From contig CAJWZP010000004.1 in NCBI GenBank assembly GCA_913050325.1, forward strand, positions 62,001 to 126,000: a stretch of 64,000 nt of DNA. The letters are read 5' to 3'. The position numbers were made by a program, and so were the translations under genes. The notes under the pieces were generated by a model, which had not been told where the DNA came from, did not search any database, and was given only the letters and a program-made list of their open reading frames with translations. Shown piece by piece: positions 1 to 9,043 of the stretch (the stretch's first letter is position 1; every line of letters starts with the position of its first letter). Origin of the DNA: an uncultured bacterium (GTDB taxonomy: Bacteria; Desulfobacterota_D; UBA1144).

Positions 1-3000
1 TTCATCTTGACTATAAGCATTCCAATTTTTAGAAATTCCTTTTATTGAAAAAATATTATTTTTAATAATGATATCTAATAAATTATTTGCATCTTTATAG
101 AGCTCTTTTGCCTGTTTTCCATATTTTGAATGATTTAATACTTTTGGATATGAACTTTTAATTTCCCATGCCCAAAAAAAGGGTGACCAATCAATATATT
201 TGATTAAATCTTCTGTTCTAAATTTCCATTCATTTAATTTAAAATTTTTTGTCTTATTAACAATATCTTTATAATTTAAATTAAATTTTTTTTCTCTTGA
301 TTCTAATAAACTTAAAAAAGGAATCTCTTTGGAGCTATTATATCTTTTAATAGTATCGGATTGCTCATTTTTAATTTTACAAATAAATTCTTTTTTTGTT
401 TTAATGTTTAATAATTCTCTGCATACTCCAACAACTAAGGATGCATCAGGTACATGAACTACAACCCCATTACTATAATTAGGTGCCATTTTTATTGCAG
501 TATGCGCCTTGCTAGTTGTTGCTCCACCAATAAGTATAGGTAAATCATAATTTTTAGATTTAATGGTGTCAATATTTGTAATCATCTCATCTAGCGAAGG
601 AGTTATTAAACCACTCATTCCTACTATATCTGGCTTAAAATCTTCAATATTATCAATAATTTCACTACAATCAACCATTACACCTAAATCTCTAACTTCA
701 AATCCATTGCATCTAGCTACAACGGATACAATATTTTTTCCGATATCATGTACATCGCCTTTAACTGTTGCAATTAACATTTTCCCGGATGAAGTACTTT
801 TCGATTTATCTTTTTCCATAAATGGCTCAAGGTAGTTTACAGCCTTCTTCATAACTCTTGCACTTTTTACAACTTGTGGGAGAAACATTTTCCCTTCACC
901 AAATAAGTCTCCAACAATTTTCATGCCGTCCATTAATGGTCCCTCAATAATAGATAATGGAGAATCAAAAACTTGTCTGGCTTCTTCAACGTCCTCTTCA
1001 ATTTTAGTAGTTATTCCTTTAATAATTTGATGTGAGATTCTTTCTTTTAATCCAAGTGATAGCCAATCGTCTTCTCTCTGATTTTCCTTTGATTTTGAAC
1101 TTATTGAACCAGCATAATCAATTAAGTTTTCTGTAGCATCATCATTTTTATCAAAAATGACATCCTCAATTAATTTTAATAATTCCGAATCAATATCTTC
1201 ATAAACTTCTAACATTCCAGCATTTAAGATTGCCATATCCATACCTGCTTTTTTTGCATGATATAAAAATACAGAATGCATAGCCTCTCTTACCGTATTA
1301 TTCCCTCTAAAAGCAAATGACAGGTTGCTAATACCACCGCTTATGAGTGATTTAGGACATAGCTCTTTAATTTTAGGTATACATTCAAGAAAATTAATTG
1401 CATATTTTTTATGTTCATCAATCCCCGTTGCTATAGTTAATATATTGGGATCAAAGATTATATCTTGAGGTTCAAAGTCTGCTTTTTTAACTAGAAGATC
1501 ATATGCTCTTTTACAAATTGCTATCTTATTGTTGATATCTGTTGCTTGACCTTTCTCATCAAAAGCCATTACTACTACAGATGCCCCATATTTTTTAATA
1601 ATTTTTGCATATTTTAAGAATTCTTCTTCACCTTCTTTTAAACTAATCGAATTAACTATTCCTCTACCTTGAATACATTTTAAACCCGCTTCAATAACAC
1701 TAAATTTTGAGCTATCAATCATTATGGGAACTTTTATTATTTCAGGATCAGAAGCAATTAGGTTAAGGAACTTAATCATACATTCTTCGCTATCCAATAG
1801 GCCTTCATCAAAATTTATATCAATTATATGGGCGCCATTCGACACTTGTTGTTTTGCAATTTCCATTGCTTCCTCATAATTTTCTTCTTTTATCAATCTT
1901 GAAAACTTGGGCGAACCTGTAACATTTGTCCTCTCGCCTATCACCAGAAAATTATTAACCTCGTCAAGTATTAAAGCTTCTAAGCCACTGTAAGATGATT
2001 TTGATGTCTTACTAGTAAGTTCCCTAGGTTTATAATTAGTTGATTTATTAAATATTTCATTAATATGTTCTGGAGTGGTTCCACAGCATCCCCCAATGTA
2101 ATTAATTAAAGAATCAGACATATAGGATTCTACAGCATTTGCGGTATCACTAGGTGATTCATCATAGCCTGTATCAGATAAAGGATTTGGCAAACCAGCA
2201 TTTGGATAGCAAAAAATTTTACAATCAGAATAGCTAGCAAGTTCGGTTACATAATTTTTTAATGACGCAGCTCCAAGGCCACAATTCATTCCAACTGCAT
2301 ATGGACTACTATGTCTTATTGATTCCCAAAAAGCTCTTATAGTCTGACCCGAGAGAGTTCGTCCAGATTTGTCAGAAAAGGTAACAGATATAAAAACAGG
2401 AAATCTTTCATTTATTTCTTGAAAAAGATCTTCTAATCCAAACAAAGCTGCTTTAAGATTTAATGTGTCAAAAGTAGTTTCAGGAAAGAAAATATCAACT
2501 CCTCCTTTTAATAAACTTTTGGCTTGAAGATAATATGTTTCAACAAGTTCATCAAATGTGACATTTCTTTTTCCAGGATCCTCTACATCTGGTGAGATTG
2601 AGGCTGTTCTATTTGTAGGACCCATTGCGCCAGCAATAAAAATTTTTCTATTAATTGAAGATTTAAGGTCTTTTATGGCTTCTTTTGCAATTTTTACTGA
2701 TTTAATATTCATCTCATCCACAAAATCACTAAGATTATAGTCATCTTGAGCAATTAAATTTGCACCAAATGTATTAGTTTCAATAATTGAAGCACCGGAT
2801 TGAATATAGGATTTATGAATATCTTTAATAATTTGTGGATTAGTAATATTTAAAACTTCGTTGTTCCCTTTGAGATCTTTGTTATGATTAATAAAAATTT
2901 TTCCTCTAAAATCTTTTTCGACTAATGAATGTTTTTGTATCATAGTTCCCATAGCTCCATCCATAATCAATATTTGATTTTTGGAAGCTATATCTAAATC

Positions 3001-3024
3001 TTTAAATTTCTCAGATTTATTCAT
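1..3024 (-). CDS. metH: Cobalamin-dependent methionine synthase (C-terminus cut by window edge)
   Basis: Transfers a methyl group from 5-methyltetrahydrofolate to homocysteine through enzyme-bound cobalamin, in the cytoplasm. I translated the minus strand from the ATG at 3024; it stays open to base 1 (1008 codons, against about 1,230 for E. coli MetH), so the end of the SAM-binding activation domain is outside the window. Order: homocysteine/zinc domain with MNCGLGA and GGCCGTT cysteines, pterin-binding domain ([11 protein letters not shown]), cap, B12-binding domain with [11 protein letters not shown] (the cobalamin-ligand His falls at residue 759), then the start of the activation domain (ISWN-type region). 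It begins 2 bases after the MBL-fold gene and is probably co-transcribed with it. Identity is near certain. Confidence 0.97.
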   Translation of the reverse strand, partial: MNKSEKFKDLDIASKNQILIMDGAMGTMIQKHSLVEKDFRGKIFINHNKDLKGNNEVLNITNPQIIKDIHKSYIQSGASIIETNTFGANLIAQDDYNLSDFVDEMNIKSVKIAKEAIKDLKSSINRKIFIAGAMGPTNRTASISPDVEDPGKRNVTFDELVETYYLQAKSLLKGGVDIFFPETTFDTLNLKAALFGLEDLFQEINERFPVFISVTFSDKSGRTLSGQTIRAFWESIRHSSPYAVGMNCGLGAASLKNYVTELASYSDCKIFCYPNAGLPNPLSDTGYDESPSDTANAVESYMSDSLINYIGGCCGTTPEHINEIFNKSTNYKPRELTSKTSKSSYSGLEALILDEVNNFLVIGERTNVTGSPKFSRLIKEENYEEAMEIAKQQVSNGAHIIDINFDEGLLDSEECMIKFLNLIASDPEIIKVPIMIDSSKFSVIEAGLKCIQGRGIVNSISLKEGEEEFLKYAKIIKKYGASVVVMAFDEKGQATDINNKIAICKRAYDLLVKKADFEPQDIIFDPNILTIATGIDEHKKYAINFLECIPKIKELCPKSLISGGISNLSFAFRGNNTVREAMHSVFLYHAKKAGMDMAILNAGMLEVYEDIDSELLKLIEDVIFDKNDDATENLIDYAGSISSKSKENQREDDWLSLGLKERISHQIIKGITTKIEEDVEEARQVFDSPLSIIEGPLMDGMKIVGDLFGEGKMFLPQVVKSARVMKKAVNYLEPFMEKDKSKSTSSGKMLIATVKGDVHDIGKNIVSVVARCNGFEVRDLGVMVDCSEIIDNIEDFKPDIVGMSGLITPSLDEMITNIDTIKSKNYDLPILIGGATTSKAHTAIKMAPNYSNGVVVHVPDASLVVGVCRELLNIKTKKEFICKIKNEQSDTIKRYNSSKEIPFLSLLESREKKFNLNYKDIVNKTKNFKLNEWKFRTEDLIKYIDWSPFFWAWEIKSSYPKVLNHSKYGKQAKELYKDANNLLDIIIKNNIFSIKGISKNWNAYSQDE

Positions 3025-3026
3025 TT

Positions 3027-3833
3027 TTAAAACTCATCTCTCATTTCTCTTAATAATTTAAATCTTTCTTCAATATTTAAATTTTGAAAATCTTCTTTAT
3101 TTTTTAACAAATCTAGAAAAGATAACTCATCGATTCTAAAAAAAGGGTTATATAATTTCTCAAAACTAATGTCTTTTAATTCTGATAACTTATCTTGATC
3201 TTTTACATCGGTAAATTTTATTATTTCATTATAAAAATCAGTATCATTATGAATTATATTTTTTAAAAAATTTAAATTATTCATTAAATAATCGTGACCA
3301 GGTAATAAATAAAACTCATCAGGTAAATTTTTCATTTTGTGATGAATAGTTCTAAAAAGCATTGAGCAATCACCTCTGAATCTCACGTTTCCAGCACCAC
3401 AATTGAATACTGTATCTCCACAAAAGATATATTTATCTAAAATTATAGATATATGTTCGGGGCAATGGCCAGGTGTGTGTATTATCTTAATTGATTGATT
3501 ACCAAATTTTATAACATCATTTTCAAAAATATTATCAAATTCATAATCAAACAAATCTTTACAAAGATCATGGGCTCTAAGCTTAATCTGATACTTATTC
3601 ATAAAAAAAGAATTATATTTAATGTGATCTGGGTGTGCATGAGTATTTATAACAAGCTCAGGAATTAAATTATTTTTTGAAATAATCTCTAATATTTGAT
3701 TTTTATCAAGAGGGTCAATTATTATAGCTTTTTTAGTTTGCTTACATTCTATTAAATAATTAATATTTTTATCACTATTTTCCACAAGAAATCTATAAAT
3801 ATTAAATTCCAAATCTTCAATCTTTTCATACAT
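3027..3833 (-). CDS. MBL-fold hydrolase, glyoxalase II / persulfide-dioxygenase-like
   Basis: Metallo-beta-lactamase fold protein of 268 aa. Metal ligands are clear: THAHPDH at residues 64-70, GHCPEH with His123, GDTVF with Asp140, and PGHDY with His180. This is the layout of glyoxalase II (hydroxyacylglutathione hydrolase) and relatives, and the C-terminal NPFFR stretch also fits. However, the loop after GDTVF reads [12 protein letters not shown] instead of the usual GCGRFFEG, so the substrate is uncertain; a persulfide dioxygenase or another thioester hydrolase is possible. It is first in a two-gene unit with metH, 2 bases apart, and divergent from the riboswitch-controlled unit. The ATG has no Shine-Dalgarno site but has TATAAT exactly 6 bases upstream. 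Confidence 0.8.
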   Translation of the reverse strand: MYEKIEDLEFNIYRFLVENSDKNINYLIECKQTKKAIIIDPLDKNQILEIISKNNLIPELVINTHAHPDHIKYNSFFMNKYQIKLRAHDLCKDLFDYEFDNIFENDVIKFGNQSIKIIHTPGHCPEHISIILDKYIFCGDTVFNCGAGNVRFRGDCSMLFRTIHHKMKNLPDEFYLLPGHDYLMNNLNFLKNIIHNDTDFYNEIIKFTDVKDQDKLSELKDISFEKLYNPFFRIDELSFLDLLKNKEDFQNLNIEERFKLLREMRDEF

Positions 3834-3839
3834 ATTGTT

Positions 3840-3845
3840 ATTATA
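3840..3845 (-). promoter_or_regulatory. -10 element, leaderless start of MBL-metH unit
   Basis: Perfect TATAAT on the minus strand with 6 bases (AACAAT) to the ATG at 3833. A transcript starting about 7 bases downstream of the hexamer would begin at or beside the ATG. No clear -35 and no Shine-Dalgarno site are seen. It is one of seven such arrangements in the window. Confidence 0.5.
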
Positions 3846-3900
3846 ACCTTCATTTTAAAATCTTTTTGTTGTTTTTTAAGTTAAATTTATTACAATTATA

Positions 3901-4001
3901 AAGTCGTCATTTAACTCTACTTGCAACGACTTAAAATAAATGCTAAACGGAGAAAAGGTTTTTAAAATCCTTTCCTCTTCGAGTTACATAATTGATAGGA
4001 G
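3901..4001 (+). promoter_or_regulatory. SAM-II/SAM-V-class riboswitch with expression platform
   Basis: The 5' leader of the threonine-synthase-like gene matches the SAM-II/SAM-V aptamer as I remember it. Stem P1 is a perfect 7-bp helix (AAGTCGT 3901-3907 with ACGACTT 3926-3932). The loop holds ATTTAAC...TTGCA and the 3' tail AATAAATGCTAAACGGAG. Possible H-type pseudoknot pairs: CTCT 3915-3918 with GGAG 3949-3952, and GCA 3923-3925 with TGC 3941-3943. Downstream, GAG-A-AAAGG (3950-3958) can pair with CCTTT-C-CTC (3969-3977). The competing segment TTCCT (3972-3976) can instead pair with the Shine-Dalgarno AGGAG (3997-4001). Ligand binding would therefore free the anti-Shine-Dalgarno segment and switch translation off (inference). 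The choice between SAM-II and SAM-V is not settled. Confidence 0.82.
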
Positions 4002-4007
4002 TACGTT

Positions 4008-5237
4008 ATGTCTTTTGTAACTTGTTTAAAATGTATAGATTGCAATCCAGCTTGTGAATTTAAAAAAGAAGCTTTGTATGTATGTGATGACTGTTTTGGT
4101 CCGTTAGAACCCTGCTATGATTATGAAACTATAAAAAAAGAACTTACAATTGGTAAAATTTTAGAAAGGCCAAAGAATATGTGGAGGTATAAAGAACTCT
4201 TACCCATAGATAAGGAGCCGACAGTTGGCTTAAATACAGGTTTTACACCTCTTATAAAAGCAAATAATCTTGCGGAAGTTTTAGGTGTTAAAAATTTATA
4301 TATAAAAAATGATGGTGTAAATTTTCCCTCTTTATCTTTCAAAGATAGAGTTGTGGCTGTTGCCCTTTCCAAAGCTATAGAGCTTGGATTTGATACCGTA
4401 GGATGCGCTTCTACAGGTAATTTAGCAAATTCAGTTGCTGCGCATTCAGCATCAGCAAAACTTAATAGTTTCATTTTTATACCCTCTAATCTGGAAGAAG
4501 CAAAGATTCTTGGAACTTCGATATATGGAAAAAATGTAATAGGTGTAAATGGAAATTACGATGAAGTTAACAGATTGTGTACAGAAGTACTAGGTTCAAA
4601 TAAATGGGGTTTTGTTAATATTAATTTAAGGACCTATTATGCAGAAGGATCTAAAACTGTTGGCTATGAAATAGTTGAACAGCTAGGATGGAAAGCTCCT
4701 AAGAATATTGTAGTTTGCATGGCTTCTGGATCATTGTTAACAAAAATATATAAGTCAATTAATGAACTTGTTAATTTAGGATTAATAGATGACAACCAAA
4801 CCAAAATTTACGGAGCTCAAGCTTCAGGTTGTTCACCAATATCTACAGCTGTTAAAAATGGTTGGGAAACTTTTAAGCCTGTTAAACCTGATACTATTGC
4901 CAAATCATTAGCAATTGGAAATCCAGCAGATGGGCTTAATGCAATTAATTTATTAAATGATATAGATTCTTATTCAGAAGATGTTTCAGATGATGAAATT
5001 GTTAGCGCAATGAAGTTGCTGGCTGAGACAGAAGGAATATTTACTGAAACAGCTGGTGGCGTAACTTTGGGTTGTACAATCAAAATGATAGAAAACGGAA
5101 AAATTAATAAGGATGAAGATCTGGTTCTAGTTATAACAGGAAATGGTTTAAAAACTCAGGATCCACTTATAAATAATATCAAAAAACCATTTATAATAAA
5201 TCCAAGATTAGATGAATTTAATAAAATAAATTACTAA
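4008..5237 (+). CDS. Threonine synthase-like PLP enzyme, probably SAM-regulated
   Basis: Fold-type II PLP enzyme of 409 aa resembling threonine synthase, which converts O-phosphohomoserine to threonine. An N-terminal cysteine-rich, zinc-ribbon-like segment (Cys6, 9, 12, 16, 26, 29) is followed by the PLP lysine motif PSLSFKDR (Lys112) and the phosphate-binding STGNLANS. AGGAG lies 6 bases before the ATG. It follows a SAM riboswitch and is 10 bases ahead of a CysO-like sulfur carrier. Repression by SAM makes little sense for threonine supply, because high SAM should not shut threonine synthesis. I infer a role in sulfur transfer, perhaps O-phosphohomoserine plus protein thiocarboxylate to homocysteine. 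Plain threonine synthase remains possible; family assignment is firm, substrate is not. Confidence 0.85.
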   Translation: MSFVTCLKCIDCNPACEFKKEALYVCDDCFGPLEPCYDYETIKKELTIGKILERPKNMWRYKELLPIDKEPTVGLNTGFTPLIKANNLAEVLGVKNLYIKNDGVNFPSLSFKDRVVAVALSKAIELGFDTVGCASTGNLANSVAAHSASAKLNSFIFIPSNLEEAKILGTSIYGKNVIGVNGNYDEVNRLCTEVLGSNKWGFVNINLRTYYAEGSKTVGYEIVEQLGWKAPKNIVVCMASGSLLTKIYKSINELVNLGLIDDNQTKIYGAQASGCSPISTAVKNGWETFKPVKPDTIAKSLAIGNPADGLNAINLLNDIDSYSEDVSDDEIVSAMKLLAETEGIFTETAGGVTLGCTIKMIENGKINKDEDLVLVITGNGLKTQDPLINNIKKPFIINPRLDEFNKINY

Positions 5238-5247
5238 GGAGAATATA

Positions 5248-5520
5248 ATGTCAAAAATTAGAATACCTACACCACTAAGAAGGCTAACAAATGAAAAAGA
5301 TGAAGTTGAATCAAATGCATCATCTATCAGTGAACTAGTTGTTGATTTAGAAGAACAATTTCCTGGCATAAAAGATAGGTTATGTGAAGATGATGGAACA
5401 ATCAGAAAATTCATCAATATTTATGTTAATGATGAAGACATAAGATTTCTTGACGGTGTAAATACTAAAATTAATAATGAAGATATTGTTTCAATTATTC
5501 CCGCAATAGCAGGGGGTTAA
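5248..5520 (+). CDS. CysO-like ThiS/MoaD-family sulfur-carrier protein
   Basis: Ubiquitin-fold sulfur carrier of 90 aa ending in the Gly-Gly tail (AIAGG) that is adenylated and converted to a thiocarboxylate in this family. The segment NIYVNDEDIRFLDG closely matches Mycobacterium CysO, which donates sulfur to the PLP enzyme CysM for cysteine synthesis, as I recall that sequence. It starts 10 bases after the threonine-synthase-like gene with a good AAGGAG site, so the two are almost surely one transcript under the SAM riboswitch. No JAMM (Mec+) peptidase or E1-like activating enzyme is nearby. The sulfur acceptor is inferred to be the product of the upstream enzyme. Confidence 0.88.
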   Translation: MSKIRIPTPLRRLTNEKDEVESNASSISELVVDLEEQFPGIKDRLCEDDGTIRKFINIYVNDEDIRFLDGVNTKINNEDIVSIIPAIAGG

Positions 5521-5523
5521 GTA

Positions 5524-6567
5524 TTAATTAAAGAAATCTTTAATCTTATTGACGTATTGAGAGAATGGATTTTTATTATCTTTTTCAACCTCTTTTTGAT
5601 AATCTTCCATTAATTTTTTCTGTTTTGTTGATATAGTTTTTGGAATAGTGATGTTTAATTTGACATAAAGATCTCCAAAAGTATTTCTGTTTATTACTTT
5701 TATTCCCTTACCTTTTAACCTCATCATTTGACCAGGCTGGATACCAGAAGGAATTTTAAGCTCAGAAGTTCCTTTTAAAGTTGGAATTTCAATTTTTCCT
5801 CCCAAAACTGCTTGTGCAATACTTATTGGAACTTCACATAATATATTTTCATCTTCTCTTTTAAAGAAAGGATGATCATCGACATTGATATCAACGTATA
5901 AATCACCACTTGGTCCATTATTGATACCCGCATCACCCTCACCCGTGATTCTTAATCTTGTACCATTATCAACTCCTGGAGGAACTTTAACTTCAACTTT
6001 TTTAGTTTCAGTATCATCTGCAAATGCACCTCCTCCACCACATGAACCACAAGTTCTACTAACAGAGAACATTCCCTGTGAATAACTAACTTCTCCTGCT
6101 CCACCACAAGCATTACAAGTTTTATAAGTTCTAGCCCTTCTGACTGAAATATTCTTTTTTGATCCATTAACCGCTTCGTCAAAACTCAAATTAATGTCAA
6201 ACCTTAAATCTCTTCCTTTAAATTGAGAATTTTGTCTTTGACTCCTTCTCCCCGAAGATCTACCACTTCCAAAAAAATCATTGATTAAATCATCTAAATC
6301 TGGAAATCCACCACCTGGAAATCCACCACCTGGAAATCCACCACCCCCGGGTCCAGCTGATCCAAAAGTATCATATTGTGATTTCTTTTCTCTATCACCT
6401 AAAACTTGGTAGGCTTCATTGATTTCTTTGAACTTATCCTCTGCTTTTTTATCATTTTTATTCCTATCAGGATGATATTTTAAAGCTAACTTTTTATATG
6501 CTTTTTTTATTTCATCTTCGGATGAGGATTTATTAACACCTAAAATAGAATAATAATCTTTACTCAC
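5524..6567 (-). CDS. dnaJ: Chaperone DnaJ with a single remaining zinc centre
   Basis: Hsp40 co-chaperone that delivers substrates to DnaK and stimulates its ATPase. J-domain at residues 1-68 with HPD at 32-34, then a Gly/Phe-rich linker with three GGGFP repeats (75-90), then the C-terminal substrate-binding domains (about 120-330). Normal DnaJ has four CXXCXGXG motifs forming two zinc centres. Here only two are present (Cys151/154 and Cys173/176), separated by [12 protein letters not shown]. By alignment to memory of E. coli DnaJ these correspond to motifs 2 and 3, so zinc centre II is kept and centre I is deleted. The start overlaps the grpE end by 8 bases, indicating coupling in a grpE-dnaJ pair. 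Confidence 0.95.
   Translation of the reverse strand: MSKDYYSILGVNKSSSEDEIKKAYKKLALKYHPDRNKNDKKAEDKFKEINEAYQVLGDREKKSQYDTFGSAGPGGGGFPGGGFPGGGFPDLDDLINDFFGSGRSSGRRSQRQNSQFKGRDLRFDINLSFDEAVNGSKKNISVRRARTYKTCNACGGAGEVSYSQGMFSVSRTCGSCGGGGAFADDTETKKVEVKVPPGVDNGTRLRITGEGDAGINNGPSGDLYVDINVDDHPFFKREDENILCEVPISIAQAVLGGKIEIPTLKGTSELKIPSGIQPGQMMRLKGKGIKVINRNTFGDLYVKLNITIPKTISTKQKKLMEDYQKEVEKDNKNPFSQYVNKIKDFFN
6301..6345. repeat. Three tandem 15-bp units inside dnaJ
   Basis: TGGAAATCCACCACC is repeated perfectly three times. It encodes the GGGFP units of the DnaJ Gly/Phe-rich linker. The length could vary between strains by replication slippage. Confidence 0.9.
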
Positions 6568-7267
6568 TTTTTTCTCCTGATGAGACTACAACCATAACAG
6601 GTCTCAATAATTTATCATTTAAACTATAGCCTGGTTGTATTATTTCAATTACTTTATTAGATTCGAATTCTTTTGATTCTCTTAATTCAATAGCTTGATG
6701 AAAATTAGGATCAAAATTATCGCCTGGTAATATTTCTATTTTTTTAATATTATTTTTTTCTATGAATTTCTCAAAATCTTTCATTACGGCTTTCATACCT
6801 TTATAGAAATCAGTATCTTTATTTGATTCCTCATATATTTTTAATCCTCTTTCAAAGTTGTCCACAAAGAATACTACATCATTGAATAATTGTTCTATGG
6901 CACGGTTTTTTAAATTTTCACCGTCTTTTATAGATCTTTTTTTGTAATTATCAAACTCAGCGGCTAGCCTTAACAATTGTTCATTTAATTCTTTTTTTGC
7001 AGAATCTAGACCTTCAGAAATCTTTAAAAAAGAATCTAAATCCTTGGCATCAATAATTTTTAAAAAAAATTGATTATTTTTATCACTCTTATAATTTATT
7101 GTTAAAGTATCTTCATCAATATCTTGAATTATCAAATCAGTTTTTTTTAAATATGTTTTCAAATCTTTAAAATCTTTTATTTCAAAAATAATATCCGAGT
7201 TATTACTATTAGATTCCTCTTTATCTTCACTTTTGTTTTTTGATACTTTCTCTTTATCATTATTCAT
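6560..7267 (-). CDS. grpE: Nucleotide exchange factor GrpE
   Basis: Cytoplasmic exchange factor that releases ADP from DnaK. It is 235 aa. An acidic/lysine-rich disordered N-terminus (about 1-80) is followed by a long coiled coil (about 80-150, [12 protein letters not shown]) and the C-terminal beta domain with the family motif around [10 protein letters not shown] and [19 protein letters not shown]. Longer than E. coli GrpE (about 197 aa) because of the N-terminal extension. It lies between ppx and dnaJ, overlapping dnaJ by 8 bases, within the same minus-strand run as dnaK. Confidence 0.94.
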   Translation of the reverse strand: MNNDKEKVSKNKSEDKEESNSNNSDIIFEIKDFKDLKTYLKKTDLIIQDIDEDTLTINYKSDKNNQFFLKIIDAKDLDSFLKISEGLDSAKKELNEQLLRLAAEFDNYKKRSIKDGENLKNRAIEQLFNDVVFFVDNFERGLKIYEESNKDTDFYKGMKAVMKDFEKFIEKNNIKKIEILPGDNFDPNFHQAIELRESKEFESNKVIEIIQPGYSLNDKLLRPVMVVVSSGEKSE

Positions 7268-7304
7268 TAAAAATAAACTCCTACCTTAATATATGCATTA
7301 ATAA

Positions 7305-8213
7305 TTAAATCTCAATATATTTCTTAAAAATTCCTTCGAGAACTCCGGAATTTGAAACTGAATATTTATCTATCTTAAAAAAATCAAGAAATTCTAATAA
7401 AATTAAAATACCATAAACTATTACTTGCTCTCTTCCTACTTCAATACCAGGTATTTTCAACCTTTCTTTGGAACTTAATTTATATAATTTATTAAGCGTT
7501 TTTTTTGAAAAATCATACCCCAAATTACAACCGTTTATTTTATCTCTATCGAATTTATTTAATTTATAAAAAATTGACGCAATAGTTGCAGGTGTTCCTG
7601 CATTAAAAATCAATTTAAAGTTTTTTAGTTCGCGAAATCTATGATTAATATTTTTGTTAAGAAAATTTCTAATATTAATTTTAATCTCAGAAATTAAATT
7701 ATCTGAAAAAATCTCTGTTGTATTATATAAATTTAATAATTTTATAACTCCAATATTTAATGAATCATAAAAAATAAATTTATTTTTATTAACAAAAATT
7801 ATTTCTGTGCTGCCACCACCAATATCAATTAAAATTTTATTATCCTTGATATTGTCAATTGAAGACATGACACCTAGAGTAGTCAGTTCAGCTTCTGTTT
7901 CACTATCTATAATATTTAAGTCATGATTAAATTTTATTTTAAAATCATTTATAACAAAACTTTTATTATCTGACTCTCTAAAAACACTAGTTCCTACAGT
8001 GTAAACTTTCTTAACATTGTATTTCTTTATGTATTCAAAAATTCTTTCCAGGGAAGAGTAATAGATTTTAGGTAGTTCAAGATTATTATTTGAAAGGTAC
8101 TTGCCTAAACCAACAATTTCTCGATATCTAAAAGTTTCTGTATTAGAATTTTTAATATCTTTTATTAGCAATCTAAATGCATTAGTTCCTAAATCAATCG
8201 CTGCTGCTTTCAT
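7305..8213 (-). CDS. Exopolyphosphatase / pppGpp phosphatase family protein
   Basis: ASKHA-fold phosphatase of the Ppx/GppA family, 302 aa, which matches the short single-module forms. The two nucleotide/phosphate-binding loops are present: AIDLGTNAFRLLI near residue 5 and LIDIGGGSTEI near 128. These enzymes release phosphate from polyphosphate or convert pppGpp to ppGpp; the sequence alone does not decide between the two. The start overlaps the end of the carbonic anhydrase-like gene by 20 bases, so translation is probably coupled. Confidence 0.87.
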   Translation of the reverse strand: MKAAAIDLGTNAFRLLIKDIKNSNTETFRYREIVGLGKYLSNNNLELPKIYYSSLERIFEYIKKYNVKKVYTVGTSVFRESDNKSFVINDFKIKFNHDLNIIDSETEAELTTLGVMSSIDNIKDNKILIDIGGGSTEIIFVNKNKFIFYDSLNIGVIKLLNLYNTTEIFSDNLISEIKINIRNFLNKNINHRFRELKNFKLIFNAGTPATIASIFYKLNKFDRDKINGCNLGYDFSKKTLNKLYKLSSKERLKIPGIEVGREQVIVYGILILLEFLDFFKIDKYSVSNSGVLEGIFKKYIEI

Positions 8214-8757
8214 TATACTTTATATGATGTTGTGAATTCCTTACATAATTATCGGATGATTCGTTTATCATCTTATAATCTTTTTCATTTATTGGTCTAA
8301 TTTTTTTACATGGTGATCCCATATATAAATGACCAGGTTCAAGATACATTCCAGGAGGCACTAATGACCCTGCTGCTAAAATAGTATTACATCTAATTTC
8401 TGCACCATCTAATATAATTGATCCCATACCTATTAATATTCTACTTCTAATTGTACAAGCATGAATAATACATCCATGTCCAATCGTAACATCATTTTCA
8501 ATATGAGCTGGGTATTTTTTAGAGTCAATATGAATGATAGAACCATCTTGAATATTAGTTCTTTGACCAATTTGGATATAATTATTATCACCTCTCAATA
8601 TACATCCATACCAAATAGATGAGTCTTTCCCTATATTAATATTTCCTATTAGCGATGCATTAGGTGCAACAAAAACCGTGGGGTGAATAACAGGAGTTTT
8701 TTTTAAATTAAAATTAATATCTCTAAATTTTGGGTTTTGACCAACAACAGAAGCCAT
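8194..8757 (-). CDS. Gamma-carbonic anhydrase-like protein (YrdA/PaaY family)
   Basis: Left-handed beta-helix hexapeptide-repeat protein of 187 aa. Repeats run from about residue 25 to 145. The candidate metal-binding histidines lie in the characteristic order: His in DGSIIHIDS and the pair in TIGHGCIIHAC. The RGDNNYIQIGQ motif is also typical. Members are zinc- or iron-dependent gamma carbonic anhydrases or acyltransferase-like proteins; most bacterial YrdA/PaaY proteins are annotated only by family. It lies between rpmE and ppx in the dnaK-proximal run. Confidence 0.87.
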   Translation of the reverse strand: MASVVGQNPKFRDINFNLKKTPVIHPTVFVAPNASLIGNINIGKDSSIWYGCILRGDNNYIQIGQRTNIQDGSIIHIDSKKYPAHIENDVTIGHGCIIHACTIRSRILIGMGSIILDGAEIRCNTILAAGSLVPPGMYLEPGHLYMGSPCKKIRPINEKDYKMINESSDNYVRNSQHHIKYNESSSD

Positions 8758-8761
8758 AAAA

Positions 8762-9007
8762 TTATTTCTTTATATTATATTTTTTATTAAACTTTTCAAT
8801 TCTACCAGTTGTTCCGCCACTTCTTTCTTTTCCAGAGTAAAAAGGATGTGATGAGCTAGAAATCTCAACTTTCACCAGAGGATAATCTTTTCCTTCAAAA
8901 TTAATGGTCTCATCGGTTTCGACACAAGAATCAATAATGAAGTTTTGATCCGTCGTAATATCTTTAAAAAGAACTGGTCTAGAACTAGGATGAATATCTT
9001 TTTTCAT
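8762..9007 (-). CDS. rpmE: 50S ribosomal protein L31 (zinc-free form)
   Basis: Large-subunit ribosomal protein of about 81 aa. The characteristic block YPLVKVEISSSSHPFYSGK and the terminal GRIEKFNKKY identify it. I prefer the ATG at 9007 (MKKDIHP...), the usual L31 start, over the GTG at 9025 that gives six more residues. Only one cysteine is present, so this is the C-minus (RpmE2/YkgM-like) form that does not bind zinc. In many bacteria that form replaces the zinc form under zinc shortage. It sits 36 bases after dnaK. Confidence 0.92.
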   Translation of the reverse strand: MKKDIHPSSRPVLFKDITTDQNFIIDSCVETDETINFEGKDYPLVKVEISSSSHPFYSGKERSGGTTGRIEKFNKKYNIKK

Positions 9008-9043
9008 AGTTTGAAATCTTAACACTTAAAAAAATTATTACAA

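Noticed and set aside
563-835. Open frame opposite metH
   Set aside because: Lies wholly inside metH on the other strand, has no recognisable domain, and the metH frame carries all the conserved motifs.
3834-3900. Second riboswitch on the minus strand for the MBL-metH unit
   Set aside because: No stem-loop or aptamer core was seen, and TATAAT lies only 6 bases from the ATG, leaving no leader.
5952-6182. Second minus-strand frame inside dnaJ
   Set aside because: It is an out-of-frame shadow of the DnaJ zinc region; the main frame is intact, so it is not a frameshifted piece.
9007-9025. GTG start giving L31 six extra residues
   Set aside because: The L31 family begins at MKK, and no ribosome site supports the GTG.
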